From the NCBI GenBank assembly GCA_022826645.1, contig JAJDUM010000045.1, positions 1-64,000 on the forward strand: 64,000 bases of DNA, read 5' to 3'. Positions 35,050 to 44,656 of this stretch are shown here, one piece after another; position 1 is the stretch's first letter; each line of letters opens with the position of its first letter. Under the pieces are notes generated by a model. It worked only from the letters and a program-made list of their open reading frames with translations, was not told the origin of the DNA and did not search any database. This DNA is from Candidatus Poribacteria bacterium. Its GTDB lineage: Bacteria; Poribacteria; WGA-4E; PCPOR2b. The position numbers and the translations under genes are program-made.

Positions 35050-36642
35050 TTATGTTGGTGCTTCCGCGTAACTATACGTTTTTTTTACTCCTCTCATCAG
35101 CAGCAGGCCAACAAATAGCGCTGAGCAAAGCACAATCGCAAGCGCATATCGTGCTCCTTCAGCGAACATGGCTTCGGTTGTATAGCTCCAGACGTTCACC
35201 GCTAAGGTTTCATACCCTGCAGGCGAAAGCAGGAAGGTCAACGGTAGTTCCTTCATCGTTGCGAGAAAGACGAAAGCGATACTGACAGTAACCCCGCTAC
35301 GCAATAGTGGAAATGTGGCTTTTAAAAACGCCTTGAAGGGACGATAGCCGAGTGATCTGGCGGCTTCTTCCAAACGGGGTGACGCTTGATAGAGCGCGCT
35401 TCGGACGGGACCGATCGCTTCTGCAAGAAAATGGATAGTATACGCGTAGATCAAGATCCAAATAGTTTGATAAACTCCGGGTATCCCTCGAAAAAAGAAG
35501 ATAAGGGCAAGTGCAAACGCCAGCGGCGGTGTCGCATAACCGATATACGCTCCACGTTCCAGTGTGCGGCAGATCGAAGATGAATATCGCACCCCCAAGT
35601 AGGCTAAGGGAACTGCGAAGGCAGCAGTGATGAAAGCGGCTGGTGTCGATACCAGCAGAGAACCGGAGAGCGCTTGAAGGAAATCCTGCATATATGACCC
35701 ATCAACTCCCTTGAGGGTCCAGAAACTGATCGTTACAATGGGCGCAACCACGCAGGCAAGCGTCAAAACACAGAGATAAACGTAGGCAGGTATTCGCCAA
35801 ATTCCCAGAGAAATTGGACTGGCTTGATGTGAGACGCCGGTGCCTGTGCGGTGAAACTTAGTTCCGCGTAACAATCGACCCTCCAGATAGAGTAGGCTAC
35901 CTGTGAGCGTGAGAAGCATCAACGCAAGCCATGCAGCGTAGATGCGGTCGTAGGCGGCGGTGTATTGCGTGTAGAGAGCAAAGCTAAAGGTTTCGTATCG
36001 CATTAGAGATACCACGCCGAAGTCGCCAAGCACGTGCAATCCGACAAGGAGCCCACCAGCATAGAGGGCGGGTCGAAGTTGTGGGAGGATCGCGCGAAAG
36101 AAGACTTCGCGAGCCCCACTGCCGAGACTATAGGCAGATTCCTCAATCGCAGGGTCCAATCCCAACAGTGTTGTCCGAAGATTTAGAAAAAAGTAAGGAA
36201 AAGTATAAAAGCTAAGCGCGATGAGGGCACCCCAATACCCCTGGAGATTAGGGAAACTTGGTCCAAAGAGGCTTGCAAAGGTTCCGTAGGGTCCGCTTAA
36301 CCCTAACAAAGCGTAAGCCATTACATAGCCGGGGATTGCCAGCGGCAATACTCCGAGCAACGTAAAAATCCGTTTGCCTTTGAGATCCGTGCGCGCTGTT
36401 ATCCACGCGAGCGGTGCCGCCAAAAGTATGCCGGTCCCTACAACCCCAACCACGAGGAGAAGGGTATTCCCCAAAAGGTGTACCGTCCGGGCGCGGAAGA
36501 CGATTTGGATTAGTTCTGCTACTTCCGCTCCGAACGCTCTGACGATGAGGTAGACTAACGGCAGCAGCACTCCAGCCCCAACGGCAATTCCGGGGACGAG
36601 AAAATACCATGGTGGAAAAGGTCGTGTCTGAGAATAGATCAC
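35050..36642 (-). CDS. fbpB: Ferric-iron ABC transporter, fused permease
   Basis: This is an inner-membrane permease with about twelve helices and two binding-protein-dependent transport domains, as in FbpB/AfuB. The two EAA loops are EESAYSLGSGAREVFFRAILPQ and EEAARSLGYRPFKAFLKATFP, which dock the ATPase. The length of 530 residues is normal for the fused form. Its GTG start overlaps the stop of the binding-protein gene as GTGA, so the two are translationally coupled. The ATPase follows. Confidence 0.92.
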   Translation of the reverse strand: MIYSQTRPFPPWYFLVPGIAVGAGVLLPLVYLIVRAFGAEVAELIQIVFRARTVHLLGNTLLLVVGVVGTGILLAAPLAWITARTDLKGKRIFTLLGVLPLAIPGYVMAYALLGLSGPYGTFASLFGPSFPNLQGYWGALIALSFYTFPYFFLNLRTTLLGLDPAIEESAYSLGSGAREVFFRAILPQLRPALYAGGLLVGLHVLGDFGVVSLMRYETFSFALYTQYTAAYDRIYAAWLALMLLTLTGSLLYLEGRLLRGTKFHRTGTGVSHQASPISLGIWRIPAYVYLCVLTLACVVAPIVTISFWTLKGVDGSYMQDFLQALSGSLLVSTPAAFITAAFAVPLAYLGVRYSSSICRTLERGAYIGYATPPLAFALALIFFFRGIPGVYQTIWILIYAYTIHFLAEAIGPVRSALYQASPRLEEAARSLGYRPFKAFLKATFPLLRSGVTVSIAFVFLATMKELPLTFLLSPAGYETLAVNVWSYTTEAMFAEGARYALAIVLCSALFVGLLLMRGVKKTYSYAEAPT

Positions 36643-37637
36643 AGAATATCCGCCTCGCGTAGAAGCTTCAATGTCCCTTCTAGGTCGTCCAACTTTTCTA
36701 GGTTGATATCGGGTCTTAGTTTCAAGAGTTCGTCGGGTGGCAGCAATTTTTCGCTAGGAATGACCGCATCTATAACAGGATACTCAAAGACTTCACTGAT
36801 GAAGAACTGCTGAACTTTCGGGGATAGCAGGTATTCGACGAAGCTGCTGACTTCATCGGCGTGGCTGCTACTCCTCAGGATACCGATTCCAGCTACGTTG
36901 ACGAGGTTTCCTGCATCTCCGGTTCCAAAGAAAGTTTGCTCGACAGGAAATCCAGAATCACTCTTTTTGAAGCGCATCAAGTAATAGTGGTTGGGCAAGC
37001 CAAGGTCAATTTCTCCGGAGGCAAGTCCCCGAATGATCGGTGTATTCTTCGGGTACCTTTTTGCACCGTTTGCCTTCATGTCGCGCAGCCATTTTCCCGT
37101 TTTCTCCTCACCCTCAAGCACACGCATCGCCGTTACGAAGGCTTGAAATGACGCGTTCTGCGGTGCCCAACCGACACGTCCCTTCCACTTTGCGTCGGTC
37201 AAATCGAAGACGCTGTTGGGCAATTCTTCCGCTGCAACACGTTCAGGCGCATAAGCGAGTACCCGGGCACGCCCGCTGGTTGCGATCCATGTACCTTCGC
37301 CATTGCGAAATCCTTCGGGCACATTCGACAAGACAGATTCGGGCAACGCCTGAAACAATCCCTGCTTGCTAACTGCGCCGAGTGCACCAGCATCTTGCGC
37401 CCAGAAAAGATCGGCGGGGCTTTTTTCCCCTTCTTCCAACAAAGCGACTGCAAGTTGAGCGGTATTACCGTAACGCACCTTGACCGTGATACCGGTCTCC
37501 TTCTCGAACTGCTTGATGATAGGGTGGACCAATCCCTTGCTGCGCCCTGAATAGACGACCAATTCTTTGTGATCGGTTGCACCAACCGTTCCTACGGTTA
37601 GGCATAGACATAGAATTCCAGCCAGATATCTTAGCAT
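36639..37637 (-). CDS. fbpA: Ferric-iron ABC transporter, periplasmic binding protein
   Basis: This is a periplasmic Fe3+-binding protein of the FbpA/FutA type. The signal peptide MLRYLAGILCLCLTVGTVGA is followed by ELVVYSGRSKGLVHPIIKQF. The double tyrosine in LGLPNHYYLMRF matches the iron-binding Tyr pair of this family. GGAGGG lies before ATG. It is the first gene of fbpABC and sits behind a consensus promoter with a Fur-like box. The iron would feed HemH, also in this window, and the Fe(II) dioxygenases. Confidence 0.93.
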   Translation of the reverse strand: MLRYLAGILCLCLTVGTVGATDHKELVVYSGRSKGLVHPIIKQFEKETGITVKVRYGNTAQLAVALLEEGEKSPADLFWAQDAGALGAVSKQGLFQALPESVLSNVPEGFRNGEGTWIATSGRARVLAYAPERVAAEELPNSVFDLTDAKWKGRVGWAPQNASFQAFVTAMRVLEGEEKTGKWLRDMKANGAKRYPKNTPIIRGLASGEIDLGLPNHYYLMRFKKSDSGFPVEQTFFGTGDAGNLVNVAGIGILRSSSHADEVSSFVEYLLSPKVQQFFISEVFEYPVIDAVIPSEKLLPPDELLKLRPDINLEKLDDLEGTLKLLREADIL

Positions 37638-37686
37638 TGTACCCTCCGAAAATTGTACAGTTATTTAATGCTCATGTTATTGATAT

Positions 37687-37701
37687 TGAGATTCAGTTTC
37701 A
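37687..37701 (-). promoter_or_regulatory. Fur-like box upstream of fbpA
   Basis: TGAGATTCAGTTTCA matches the 15-base Fur core TGATAATCATTATCA at 11 positions and lies within the palindrome TATTGA...TCAATA. It falls just after the predicted start of transcription, so a bound repressor would block fbpABC when iron is plentiful. Confidence 0.5.
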
Positions 37702-37715
37702 ATAACACAATTATA

Positions 37716-37744
37716 ATTATAACCTGTATTAATCGGTTTGTCAA
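37716..37744 (-). promoter_or_regulatory. Consensus sigma-70 promoter of fbpABC
   Basis: On the minus strand TTGACA, 17 bases, then TATAAT: a perfect match to both boxes with ideal spacing. Transcription would start near 37708, about 70 bases before the ATG. Confidence 0.75.
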
Positions 37745-37820
37745 AGAATATGTGATCCGCAGCAGAATTTTCTTGCGTCGCTATTGCCGGGACATACTTT
37801 GCGACAGTGAATCACCCAAT

Positions 37821-38804
37821 TCATTCCTTATACACCGATTCACGCAGCCCTTTGATATAGCCGATGGCAAACAACCGTCCCAGCGATGAATATCCAGCAT
37901 GTTCGTTGCTGTCGCCTTCCATTGTCGGCACATGGTCGGGACGCAGTACACCATCAAATCCGATATCTCGATATGCCTCCAAGCACGCCAACATATCGGT
38001 CTTGCCATCGTCGTGGAAGGTCTCCTGAAATCGTTCCGGCGTTCCCTTTACATCACGCAGATGCACGAAGAAGACTTTGTCCTGCTCGCCGAAATGACGG
38101 ATAACCGACGGCAGATCATCTGTCATCAGCGTAAAGTTTCCCTGACAGAGTGTGATTCCGTTCACCGGACTTGGTACCAGATCTATCAAACGCTGATAGT
38201 TTTCGACGCTCCGCATAATCCGACCAATCCCCCGGATGGGAGAGAGCGGTGGATCATCGGGATGCATCGCCAATTTGACGTTCGCCTCTTCAGCCACCGG
38301 CACGATACGCTCAAGGAAATATTTCAGGTTGTCCCACAACTGTTCCTCAGTTACAATCCCGTATTCGGTGTTTGGCACGTCACGCATCTGTTCGTTGTCG
38401 TAGCCTGTCACGAGTGCGTCGCCACGAGAGGAGATCTCTGTAGAGGTACGCATCCAATTGAACACCGCCATCCACTCATAACACCAGACAGGAATGCCCA
38501 ACCTTCCCATATTACGGAGGAGTTCGCAGGCGGTCTCAATTTCCTCGTCCCGTCCGGGCAACCCGAGCTTGGCGTTGTTCAGCGGTGGGCGACTCTCAAG
38601 GACAGCGAGTTCAAATCCCCCGTCCTCGTAAGCCTTTTTCACCCGTGCAAGTGAATTATATCCCCAGGGTCGTTCCGCTAACGGCAGGTCTTCTGAGTCG
38701 TTTTGGGTGTCCATCGCGCCGACCGCATAATCGACGCCGCACTGCTTGACCATTTTCCACAGCGATGAGGGGTGTGGACCGAGCATTTCTGCAATCTGAA
38801 TCAT
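37821..38804 (-). CDS. uxuA: Mannonate dehydratase
   Basis: UxuA dehydrates D-mannonate to 2-keto-3-deoxygluconate in uronate breakdown. Matching blocks are [50 protein letters not shown] with metal-binding His and Asp, GITLCQGNF with Cys, FVHLRDVKG, and a late VLRPDHVP. It has 327 residues, slightly short for the family but with both ends intact. AAAGG precedes ATG. It is downstream of the sulfatase on the same strand. The HpaI-family aldolase at the left end of the window could use its product. Confidence 0.93.
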   Translation of the reverse strand: MIQIAEMLGPHPSSLWKMVKQCGVDYAVGAMDTQNDSEDLPLAERPWGYNSLARVKKAYEDGGFELAVLESRPPLNNAKLGLPGRDEEIETACELLRNMGRLGIPVWCYEWMAVFNWMRTSTEISSRGDALVTGYDNEQMRDVPNTEYGIVTEEQLWDNLKYFLERIVPVAEEANVKLAMHPDDPPLSPIRGIGRIMRSVENYQRLIDLVPSPVNGITLCQGNFTLMTDDLPSVIRHFGEQDKVFFVHLRDVKGTPERFQETFHDDGKTDMLACLEAYRDIGFDGVLRPDHVPTMEGDSNEHAGYSSLGRLFAIGYIKGLRESVYKE

Positions 38805-38885
38805 GTACCTTTTCCTTTCTCAAATCAGTAGGAAGTCGGGATTCGGAGATCCCTCTCCGTTCCGGGAGTCTTCGACCTACAGGGG

Positions 38886-39120
38886 AATTATGGTAGATTT
38901 TAGAATTAATAAGACACTCCAAACCGGTGCGGTTAGGAAACCGCACCTACCGGGCGGCGAAAGTGTCTATTTATTTTGGCTCATGTAAAAACAGAGTACA
39001 ATTACGGTGAAATCGTCAGGCGCGGGGCAAGATGCCCCGCCTACGGTTTTTGAAGCAAAGGGGCGTTGTCGCACTAATCTTAACATGAGCGTTTATTTTT
39101 AGAATCCACTATAAATGTCC
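38886..39120. repeat. Composite AT-rich repeat region, family I, with hairpins
   Basis: The left part has GGTAGATTTTAGAATTA and AGACACT, mirrored by AGTGTCT at 38961. Between them GGTGCGGTT and AACCGCACC form a hairpin. GGGGCAAGATGCCCC lies at 39023-39039. The right end TTTTTAGAATCCACTATAAA is an inverted, diverged copy of the left. The gap 38805-39120 holds no gene. Confidence 0.5.
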
Positions 39121-40659
39121 CTAGATGTCTGTGAATGGGGAACGCTCGAAACGGCAATCCGGCTCGACAATCCGCGGATCTTCCTGTTCTGTCAGAACGC
39201 TCATGAGTTGATCGGAGAGTTGCTGTCGGACTTCTTTATATTGAGCCTCCTCCGCCACATTGTTCAGGTAGTGCGGATCTACCCGCAGGTCGTAGAGTTC
39301 TTCCGCAGGAAACTTTCCAAATCCCATATCAAAGAGCCTTTGCACCTGTGTCTCTGCGCGGTGGTGGATCATCCATGCCTTCGTTGGGCTGGCATCCATG
39401 TCCGGATAGACGAGTCTTGTGTCATCACACAGATCATCGAACGATGGTGGTTCTGTAGTGGGATCGTCCAAACCTCTTGGATCCCCCATGGGCCAACGAT
39501 CAGGCGTGAAATTGCGGATGTATAGGAAATCTTTTGTACGGATGGCGCGTTGTGGGTAAGGCAGATTGTCCTCGCGTGCATCACCAACATGTCGCTCTCG
39601 ACCCGTAACAACAAACGTCCGTTCTGGATCCACCTGCTCATCTTGTGATGAGGTTAGCACATTTAGCAGACTCCGAGCCGTCATATCGCTGTGGGGTTCA
39701 AGACCAGCAGCCTCCATGAAGGTCGGCGCTAAATCCATGAGGTTCACAAAGTCGTTTACCGTTCGGCCTGCGGGGATATGCTTGGGCCAACGCGCTGCCA
39801 GTGCGACCTCACAACCAAGGTTATATAGGTTACATTTACCACGTGGGAATCCTGGAATGCCGTGATCGCCACTTGCGACAATGAGTGTGTTGTCTAACTC
39901 CCCTAACTCCTCTAGGCGTTCCAGAAGCCCTCCGAGTCCAGCATCTACGGCGAGACATTCGCCCAAGTAGTCGCAGACATCTTCCCGTACGTCGTGCACG
40001 TCCGGCAGAAAGGCGGGCAGCCGTCCTTTCAGGTCGTCCGGGTCTAATCCCCAGAGCGCCTTACCGGAGCCGCGTTGCCATTTACGATGCGTGTTTGTGG
40101 GTCCCCACCAGTAGCAGAACGACGTATCCGGTGGACGTGCGTCCAGAAATGCGTCGAAGTTTTGGCGAGATTCGTCGTAGAGGATCTGTTTCGCACCTTC
40201 GACACCGTGTTGGGGGACATTTTCCGTGGCAACGAACGAAAACTCACCGAACTTTGTTCCTGCCGGTGCGTAGCGTGTTCGATCTCCGCCATAGGGTGCA
40301 TCGCGCGGCACCCCCGGCGACCACGCCTTATAGGTGTAGCCGATATGGTATCCCGCTTCTTCCAACAGTAAGGGATATGAGGGGATGGACGGATCCCAGA
40401 CTGCTCCTTGGAGAATTGCGCCGCGTCCTGTCTGCCAGAAGTAGCGACCCGTGAGTATAGAACTCCGGCACGGTGTGCAGGAAGGTGCGGGCACGAAAGC
40501 GTTGGTAAACAGTGCACCCTCGCGTGCTATACGGTCAAAGTTCGGTGTGTCCAGTAGGGCGTTGGGCGTGTTATCCCCTTCGATTTGTCGATACGCGCTG
40601 GCGTACCTCCCCCAGTCATCGGCGAAAGCGAATAGGATATTTGGACGTTTGTCGGACAT
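39121..40659 (-). CDS. Sulfatase
   Basis: This is an alkaline-phosphatase-fold sulfatase, 512 residues. It opens RPNILFAFADDWG with metal-binding Asp residues. The formylglycine motif is C61-T-P-C-R65, followed by SSILTGRY, and further metal ligands lie in IVASGDHGIPG. It resembles heparan N-sulfatase/arylsulfatase-like enzymes. No signal peptide is visible, so it may act on imported sulfated sugars, unless a start upstream is missed. Cys61 must be oxidised by an FGE or an anaerobic maturase; the only SUMF1-like gene here lacks the FGE cysteines. The gene is upstream of uxuA, in keeping with breakdown of sulfated uronates. Confidence 0.92.
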   Translation of the reverse strand: MSDKRPNILFAFADDWGRYASAYRQIEGDNTPNALLDTPNFDRIAREGALFTNAFVPAPSCTPCRSSILTGRYFWQTGRGAILQGAVWDPSIPSYPLLLEEAGYHIGYTYKAWSPGVPRDAPYGGDRTRYAPAGTKFGEFSFVATENVPQHGVEGAKQILYDESRQNFDAFLDARPPDTSFCYWWGPTNTHRKWQRGSGKALWGLDPDDLKGRLPAFLPDVHDVREDVCDYLGECLAVDAGLGGLLERLEELGELDNTLIVASGDHGIPGFPRGKCNLYNLGCEVALAARWPKHIPAGRTVNDFVNLMDLAPTFMEAAGLEPHSDMTARSLLNVLTSSQDEQVDPERTFVVTGRERHVGDAREDNLPYPQRAIRTKDFLYIRNFTPDRWPMGDPRGLDDPTTEPPSFDDLCDDTRLVYPDMDASPTKAWMIHHRAETQVQRLFDMGFGKFPAEELYDLRVDPHYLNNVAEEAQYKEVRQQLSDQLMSVLTEQEDPRIVEPDCRFERSPFTDI

Positions 40660-40804
40660 TCTTGTTTTCCTTTCTGAGTGTTTTTCATCTGTTATCTTAC
40701 TAAAAAATTTGAAAGTCTGCGCGGCATGACCCCGAGTTTCTTGCGGTCGTGAATGCTCCGGTTGTTAGCCAGTAGCTTCCGCTGTTTGAAATTTGCACAG
40801 GGAA

Positions 40805-42259
40805 TTATTCAAAGGCAACGGAGAACAGTTCCGCAGCGCGTAGCTTCAGGTGCAGGATGATCGGTTTGCCCTCCGGTGCATTGATGTCGGATTCGCCGTT
40901 CCATGTTACGATCTTGTCTGAACAGTCACCGGTCAGTGGGTCGCAGTCGGACGCAGAACGTCCCACGACTCCCTCGATTCCGACCTCAATATTACCCGCC
41001 ATCGGCGCACGGAAATTGAGTCGGACCTGCCGACCTGACGGGAGAATTGGTATAGTCCAGAATTCACCTTCGTTGTCCGTGGTTACTGCACAAAGTCGAT
41101 CTTTTTGCCACCACGCCCACCCCATGCTCGCTGCATCAAAAATCGAGGACCAACGAGGAAACTTGTGCGGGTAAATTGTGCCGGAATAGGGGATGGCAAT
41201 TTTGTCCGCACCGAAGGGTTGGAGATCCTTCCCTGTACCGATAAACTCGCAATCCCATTCTCCTAATTCGCCGGGTGCTAGAACGGGACCGCCGGGAATT
41301 TGATTCCACGCGATACCATCCTCACTTGAATAGAGCCGAACCTCGCTACGCTCGGTGTAGCGGTGATACAGCATAGGAATCATCAGTTGATACTCCGGGA
41401 GGTCGGGATAGGGGCTATAACCGTTGAGGTAAAAATCATAGTCCGGTGGGTCTTCGAGGCGGGGCCAGATAATAGGAACCACAGGTGTCCAGTGCATGAA
41501 GTCCTCTGCTTCCGCCCGTCCGATCCAGCGCCGTCCGTTACGCATCATACGGGTGTACATCACGTACCGTTCCAACGTTTCATTCCACAGTACGGTGGTA
41601 TCGGTATCGCTTGGATGCAACATAAACGGTTCGGGTAACGCCGTCCAATTGACCCCATCGGGCGACACGGCGGCAAACATCCCAAATCGCCGTTCCCCTG
41701 ATATCCGGTCATCTTGATGGCGTGGCTGGCGGTTGAAATACTCGGTAAGCTGCGGTTGAAACATGCCCTCCTCAAATTGGGCGCAATAGATGAACTTGTA
41801 ACGCTGGGATTCGGGGGCGTGGGGATCAATGAAAAAGGTCATCCCGTCGAAGCCGTGCTGTCCCGGCACACTGATTTCGCTGCGCGTCGGTTCGCTCCAG
41901 TGAAAGCCATCTTGTGACCTAATCCCACAGATAGCAACAGAGCTGATGGTGTCGGTATGCGCCACCGATCCTGAGCCCAGCATTGAGACCCCATTGACTT
42001 CGATATACCAGGTGCGATACTGCTCGCCATCGAAGATTACACGTCCCCATCCCCCGTAACCTTCCATTTTTCCCGCTTTCCGCGCCGGTTGTGCTTCCAA
42101 GCGAATGCCACGCGGCACCAAACGGGGTTCAGCTCGCATGGGGACCTGCGGTTCGGGTGGGGTGCTGACCCGGTAATGCTCGCCGTCCGCTGTCAACCAA
42201 GCAACCGCCCCACACTGTATATCCCGCCAATCTGTGAACAGAATTTTCTTTCTTGCCAC
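40805..42259 (-). CDS. Propeller-type protein resembling GH32/GH43-like sugar enzymes, copy 2
   Basis: This 484-residue protein is a paralogue of the gene at 24386-25783. Shared marks are SQDGFHWSEP, VSPDGVNWTAL and SSEDGIAWNQI blades, the RYVMYTRMM strand, a C-terminal beta domain with PMAGNIEVGIEG, and the ending ELFSVAFE. The FYLNGYSPYP and CEFIGTGKDL parts look like active-site loops of five-bladed propellers, but I cannot name catalytic residues. No signal peptide. It is probably cytosolic and involved in sugar metabolism, judged by its neighbours (a sulfatase downstream and an MR/MLE dehydratase upstream). Confidence 0.75.
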   Translation of the reverse strand: MARKKILFTDWRDIQCGAVAWLTADGEHYRVSTPPEPQVPMRAEPRLVPRGIRLEAQPARKAGKMEGYGGWGRVIFDGEQYRTWYIEVNGVSMLGSGSVAHTDTISSVAICGIRSQDGFHWSEPTRSEISVPGQHGFDGMTFFIDPHAPESQRYKFIYCAQFEEGMFQPQLTEYFNRQPRHQDDRISGERRFGMFAAVSPDGVNWTALPEPFMLHPSDTDTTVLWNETLERYVMYTRMMRNGRRWIGRAEAEDFMHWTPVVPIIWPRLEDPPDYDFYLNGYSPYPDLPEYQLMIPMLYHRYTERSEVRLYSSEDGIAWNQIPGGPVLAPGELGEWDCEFIGTGKDLQPFGADKIAIPYSGTIYPHKFPRWSSIFDAASMGWAWWQKDRLCAVTTDNEGEFWTIPILPSGRQVRLNFRAPMAGNIEVGIEGVVGRSASDCDPLTGDCSDKIVTWNGESDINAPEGKPIILHLKLRAAELFSVAFE

Positions 42260-42378
42260 GCTTGCCTCCTCAATATATTAAGACTAATTGTGCGAGTTTG
42301 CAGTTGTCGATACATTCCTCCATGACAGACAGCGCGTGAAACGTGAAAACCATTGGCTCACAGGGGATTTTGGTTTTA

Positions 42379-42635
42379 GTGTTGGGTTTCACTAGAGTAG
42401 AGTAGTACTCTGTCAAATAACTTATGATAAACACCTTCATTGCGATGTCCGGTGCGGTTACAAACCGCACCTACCGGGCCTGGGGAACATAGAGAATTAC
42501 CGAGTTATGTTCTGAAACCTTATACAGTTTGCGCTACATTTTTCTGACAATGTAGTAGGTTCAAGCACCACATAACATCAAAATTTCCGTGTACTGCGTG
42601 GTATTTTTTATCGGTGTCGTTCAACCCAACCTACA
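42379..42635. mobile_element. MITE-like element, family B copy 2, carrying a nested family C element
   Basis: It begins GTGTTGGGTTTCACT and ends GTTCAACCCAACCTACAC, as do the other B copies, but is about 150 bp longer because a family C repeat sits inside at 42406-42557. The gap 42260-42845 also holds GCGGGGCAAGATGCCCCGC near 42688 and no gene. Confidence 0.6.
42406..42557. mobile_element. Family C repeat copy 1, nested in family B
   Basis: About 145 bp nearly identical to 49097-49250. The ends TACTCTGTCAAATAA and TTTTTCTGACAATGTAGTA are imperfect inverted repeats. Inside, GTGCGGTTACAAACCGCAC forms a hairpin followed by CTACCGGGCCTGGGG. Confidence 0.65.
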
Positions 42636-42845
42636 CTTAACTTACACAGTTGAACGAAGAGATGTTATAGTTCGATGCTGCCAATGCGGGGCAAGATGCC
42701 CCGCCTACGATGGGTATGGAGTCTGAACACATCCCTCAATGTCCGATGAATCGGGCAACTACACTCTGAAGTGTGTAATTTCTATTTGCATTACTTTCTT
42801 TAGACGATTACATGGTTCATTGAAAAATTAAAAAGGGTTAGTGAA

Positions 42846-44006
42846 TCATGCGGTAACTCTTATTGGAGAACTTAGTCCCCAGCCCAAGAACCGGCGTGCT
42901 TCTTCTTCAATTACCTCGACCCCTATCCCTGGGGTTGTTGGAACTGGGATATGGCTATCTACCTGATCAAAAATAGGATCGGTGAGGTTCTCTCGAATCG
43001 GGTGAGGCGTCCGATCAAACTCCATAACGGACTGATTGATATATGGTTCGGGGCAGTCGGAGGGTGGGTTCGACGGAAGACAGGCTACCACATGCAGCGT
43101 CGCCGATAGACTAATACCGGTTCCCCAGAAGTGCGGATTGAAGTGGACGCCAAAGGCGTTTGCCATGTGACCGAGTTTGAACATCTCCGATACCCCACCG
43201 GCACCGACAATATCCGGCTGAATAATATCAAACATGTGGCTGGCGAGGCGTTCAGCGAATTCATAGCGTGACTTCAGGCTTTCGCCGCCAGCGATTGGCA
43301 TCAAACCCAACTGTTGAACAAGCAGATTGCCGCTATCATTGTACGATCCACACGGTTCTTCAAACCAGGTCAGGTCAGCATCGGCAAGTTTTTGCGCCAC
43401 CATGACAGCCGTCGTCGGGCTGTAAGCCTCATTTGCATCCACCATGAGATGGGTTTGCGGACCAAGCGCTTCACGGAGATGATATACCCGCTCGATATCC
43501 TCGTCAACTGGCTTTCCGCCGATTTTCATTTTCATCCCGGTGAAACCTGCCTCAGCATACCCTAAGGCTTCCTCGGTTAAGGCATCTGGAAAGTCGTCCT
43601 CTGTGTAGTAGAGCCCAGTGGCGTAGACGGGGATGCGGTCACGCACACTCCCGCCCAGCAACTCGCAGACCGGTCGTCCTGCCGCTTTCCCGGCAATGTC
43701 CCACAGTGCCGTGTCGAACGCACTGATGGCGACCATCTGCCCTCCTGCGAAACCGTGTCCCTGATATCCAAGTGTATATAGCATCTGCCAAATTGCTTCA
43801 GTGCGGCGAGGGTCTTTGCCTATAAGCAGTGGGGCAAGAAATTCCATTGTCCGTGCGTCGCCGCTTTCACCCCAACCGTAAGTCCCGTCGTCAGCGGTAA
43901 TTTTCACTGCGGTCGTCATCCGTGTGTCTGTCCACCGCTGAGACCAACCGAACGGTTTTGATAGTTTTGCTTCAAGCGGATATATCTCGATTTGTTCTAT
44001 TTTCAT
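42846..44006 (-). CDS. Mandelate racemase/muconate lactonizing enzyme family dehydratase 1
   Basis: This is an enolase-superfamily enzyme, 386 residues from the ATG at 44006, which has AAGGG upstream. Catalytic positions are K159-M-K161 (KxK), metal ligands Asp190 in VDAN, Glu216 in WFEEP and Glu242 in GGESL, and His292 in NPHFWG. The His in PHFWG and the KxK motif suggest an acid-sugar dehydratase of the mandelate-racemase subgroup. It lies among sugar genes, so a sugar-acid dehydratase feeding 2-keto-3-deoxy acids to an aldolase is likely. Precise substrate is unknown. Confidence 0.9.
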   Translation of the reverse strand: MKIEQIEIYPLEAKLSKPFGWSQRWTDTRMTTAVKITADDGTYGWGESGDARTMEFLAPLLIGKDPRRTEAIWQMLYTLGYQGHGFAGGQMVAISAFDTALWDIAGKAAGRPVCELLGGSVRDRIPVYATGLYYTEDDFPDALTEEALGYAEAGFTGMKMKIGGKPVDEDIERVYHLREALGPQTHLMVDANEAYSPTTAVMVAQKLADADLTWFEEPCGSYNDSGNLLVQQLGLMPIAGGESLKSRYEFAERLASHMFDIIQPDIVGAGGVSEMFKLGHMANAFGVHFNPHFWGTGISLSATLHVVACLPSNPPSDCPEPYINQSVMEFDRTPHPIRENLTDPIFDQVDSHIPVPTTPGIGVEVIEEEARRFLGWGLSSPIRVTA

Positions 44007-44155
44007 TGATATCCCTTCTATTACCTTTAGTGCCAGTGAGTAAGAAAGCCGTTTCCACATTGTTCAAGTCGCTTTGGATCCCGATTAATCGGGAGTTCAT
44101 TGGTTCATTAGTCGGTTGGTTCATTCATTCTTCTTACGTTCCACCCTTCGGATAC

Positions 44156-44227
44156 ACATGTCGCCCCGCTGGGGCTTTAGGATATTTATTTATCCGTGTA
44201 CTATAAACATGTCGCCCCGCTGGGGCT
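44156..44227. repeat. Paired identical 21-bp hairpins, family H
   Basis: ACATGTCGCCCCGCTGGGGCT occurs at 44156-44176 and 44207-44227, 51 bp apart in the same direction. Each contains the palindrome GCCCCGCTGGGGC. A similar pair with GCTCCTCTGGAGC lies at 57721-57790. The gap 44061-44656 also holds CCCGAT-type palindromes and a family B element, and no gene. Confidence 0.6.
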
Positions 44228-44528
44228 AAATGAACCGATAAACCAATGGCATCACGTTATTAACAGCTGCAAAATTAGTACTTCATCAAATAAATTGACA
44301 AGTCACTCACCGCTCAACTTGAATAGACATATCCAAGTTGCTTTGAATCCCGATTTATCGAGGTTTCGGACTCTCCCCGATAAGATCTCCGATGAATCGG
44401 GACAGGCGGGACAGGCGGAACGGCGCCATAAATACCTGGACTATGGCGCAATGTGCTAGGTATATGTGTAGTGGATTTGTCAATCCACTACGAGCAGGAC
44501 CATTAGCATTCATCTGACAGTGTACTAG

Positions 44529-44630
44529 TGTGGTGTTGGGGTTCACTGTATCCATCTATATAGGCGAGTATTTTTCAAAACATTCTATTGCTGCCGATAG
44601 GATTCCTTTTACCATTCAACCCAACCTACG
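44529..44630. mobile_element. MITE-like element, family B copy 3
   Basis: It begins GGTGTTGGGGTTCACTGTAT and ends ATTCAACCCAACCTAC. The ends match copy 1 closely and the middle is diverged. Confidence 0.6.
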
Positions 44631-44656
44631 CACCTGAAAAAATGGATAAAAACTAT

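Noticed and set aside
38929-39047. CRISPR-like array of GGTGCGGTT and GGGGCAAGATGCCCC units
   Set aside because: The units differ, are scattered genome-type palindromes and have no regular spacers; no cas genes are present.
42550-42580. tRNA-like GGTTCAAGC loop
   Set aside because: No cloverleaf stems can be drawn around it and the sequence is the remnant of family B next to family C.
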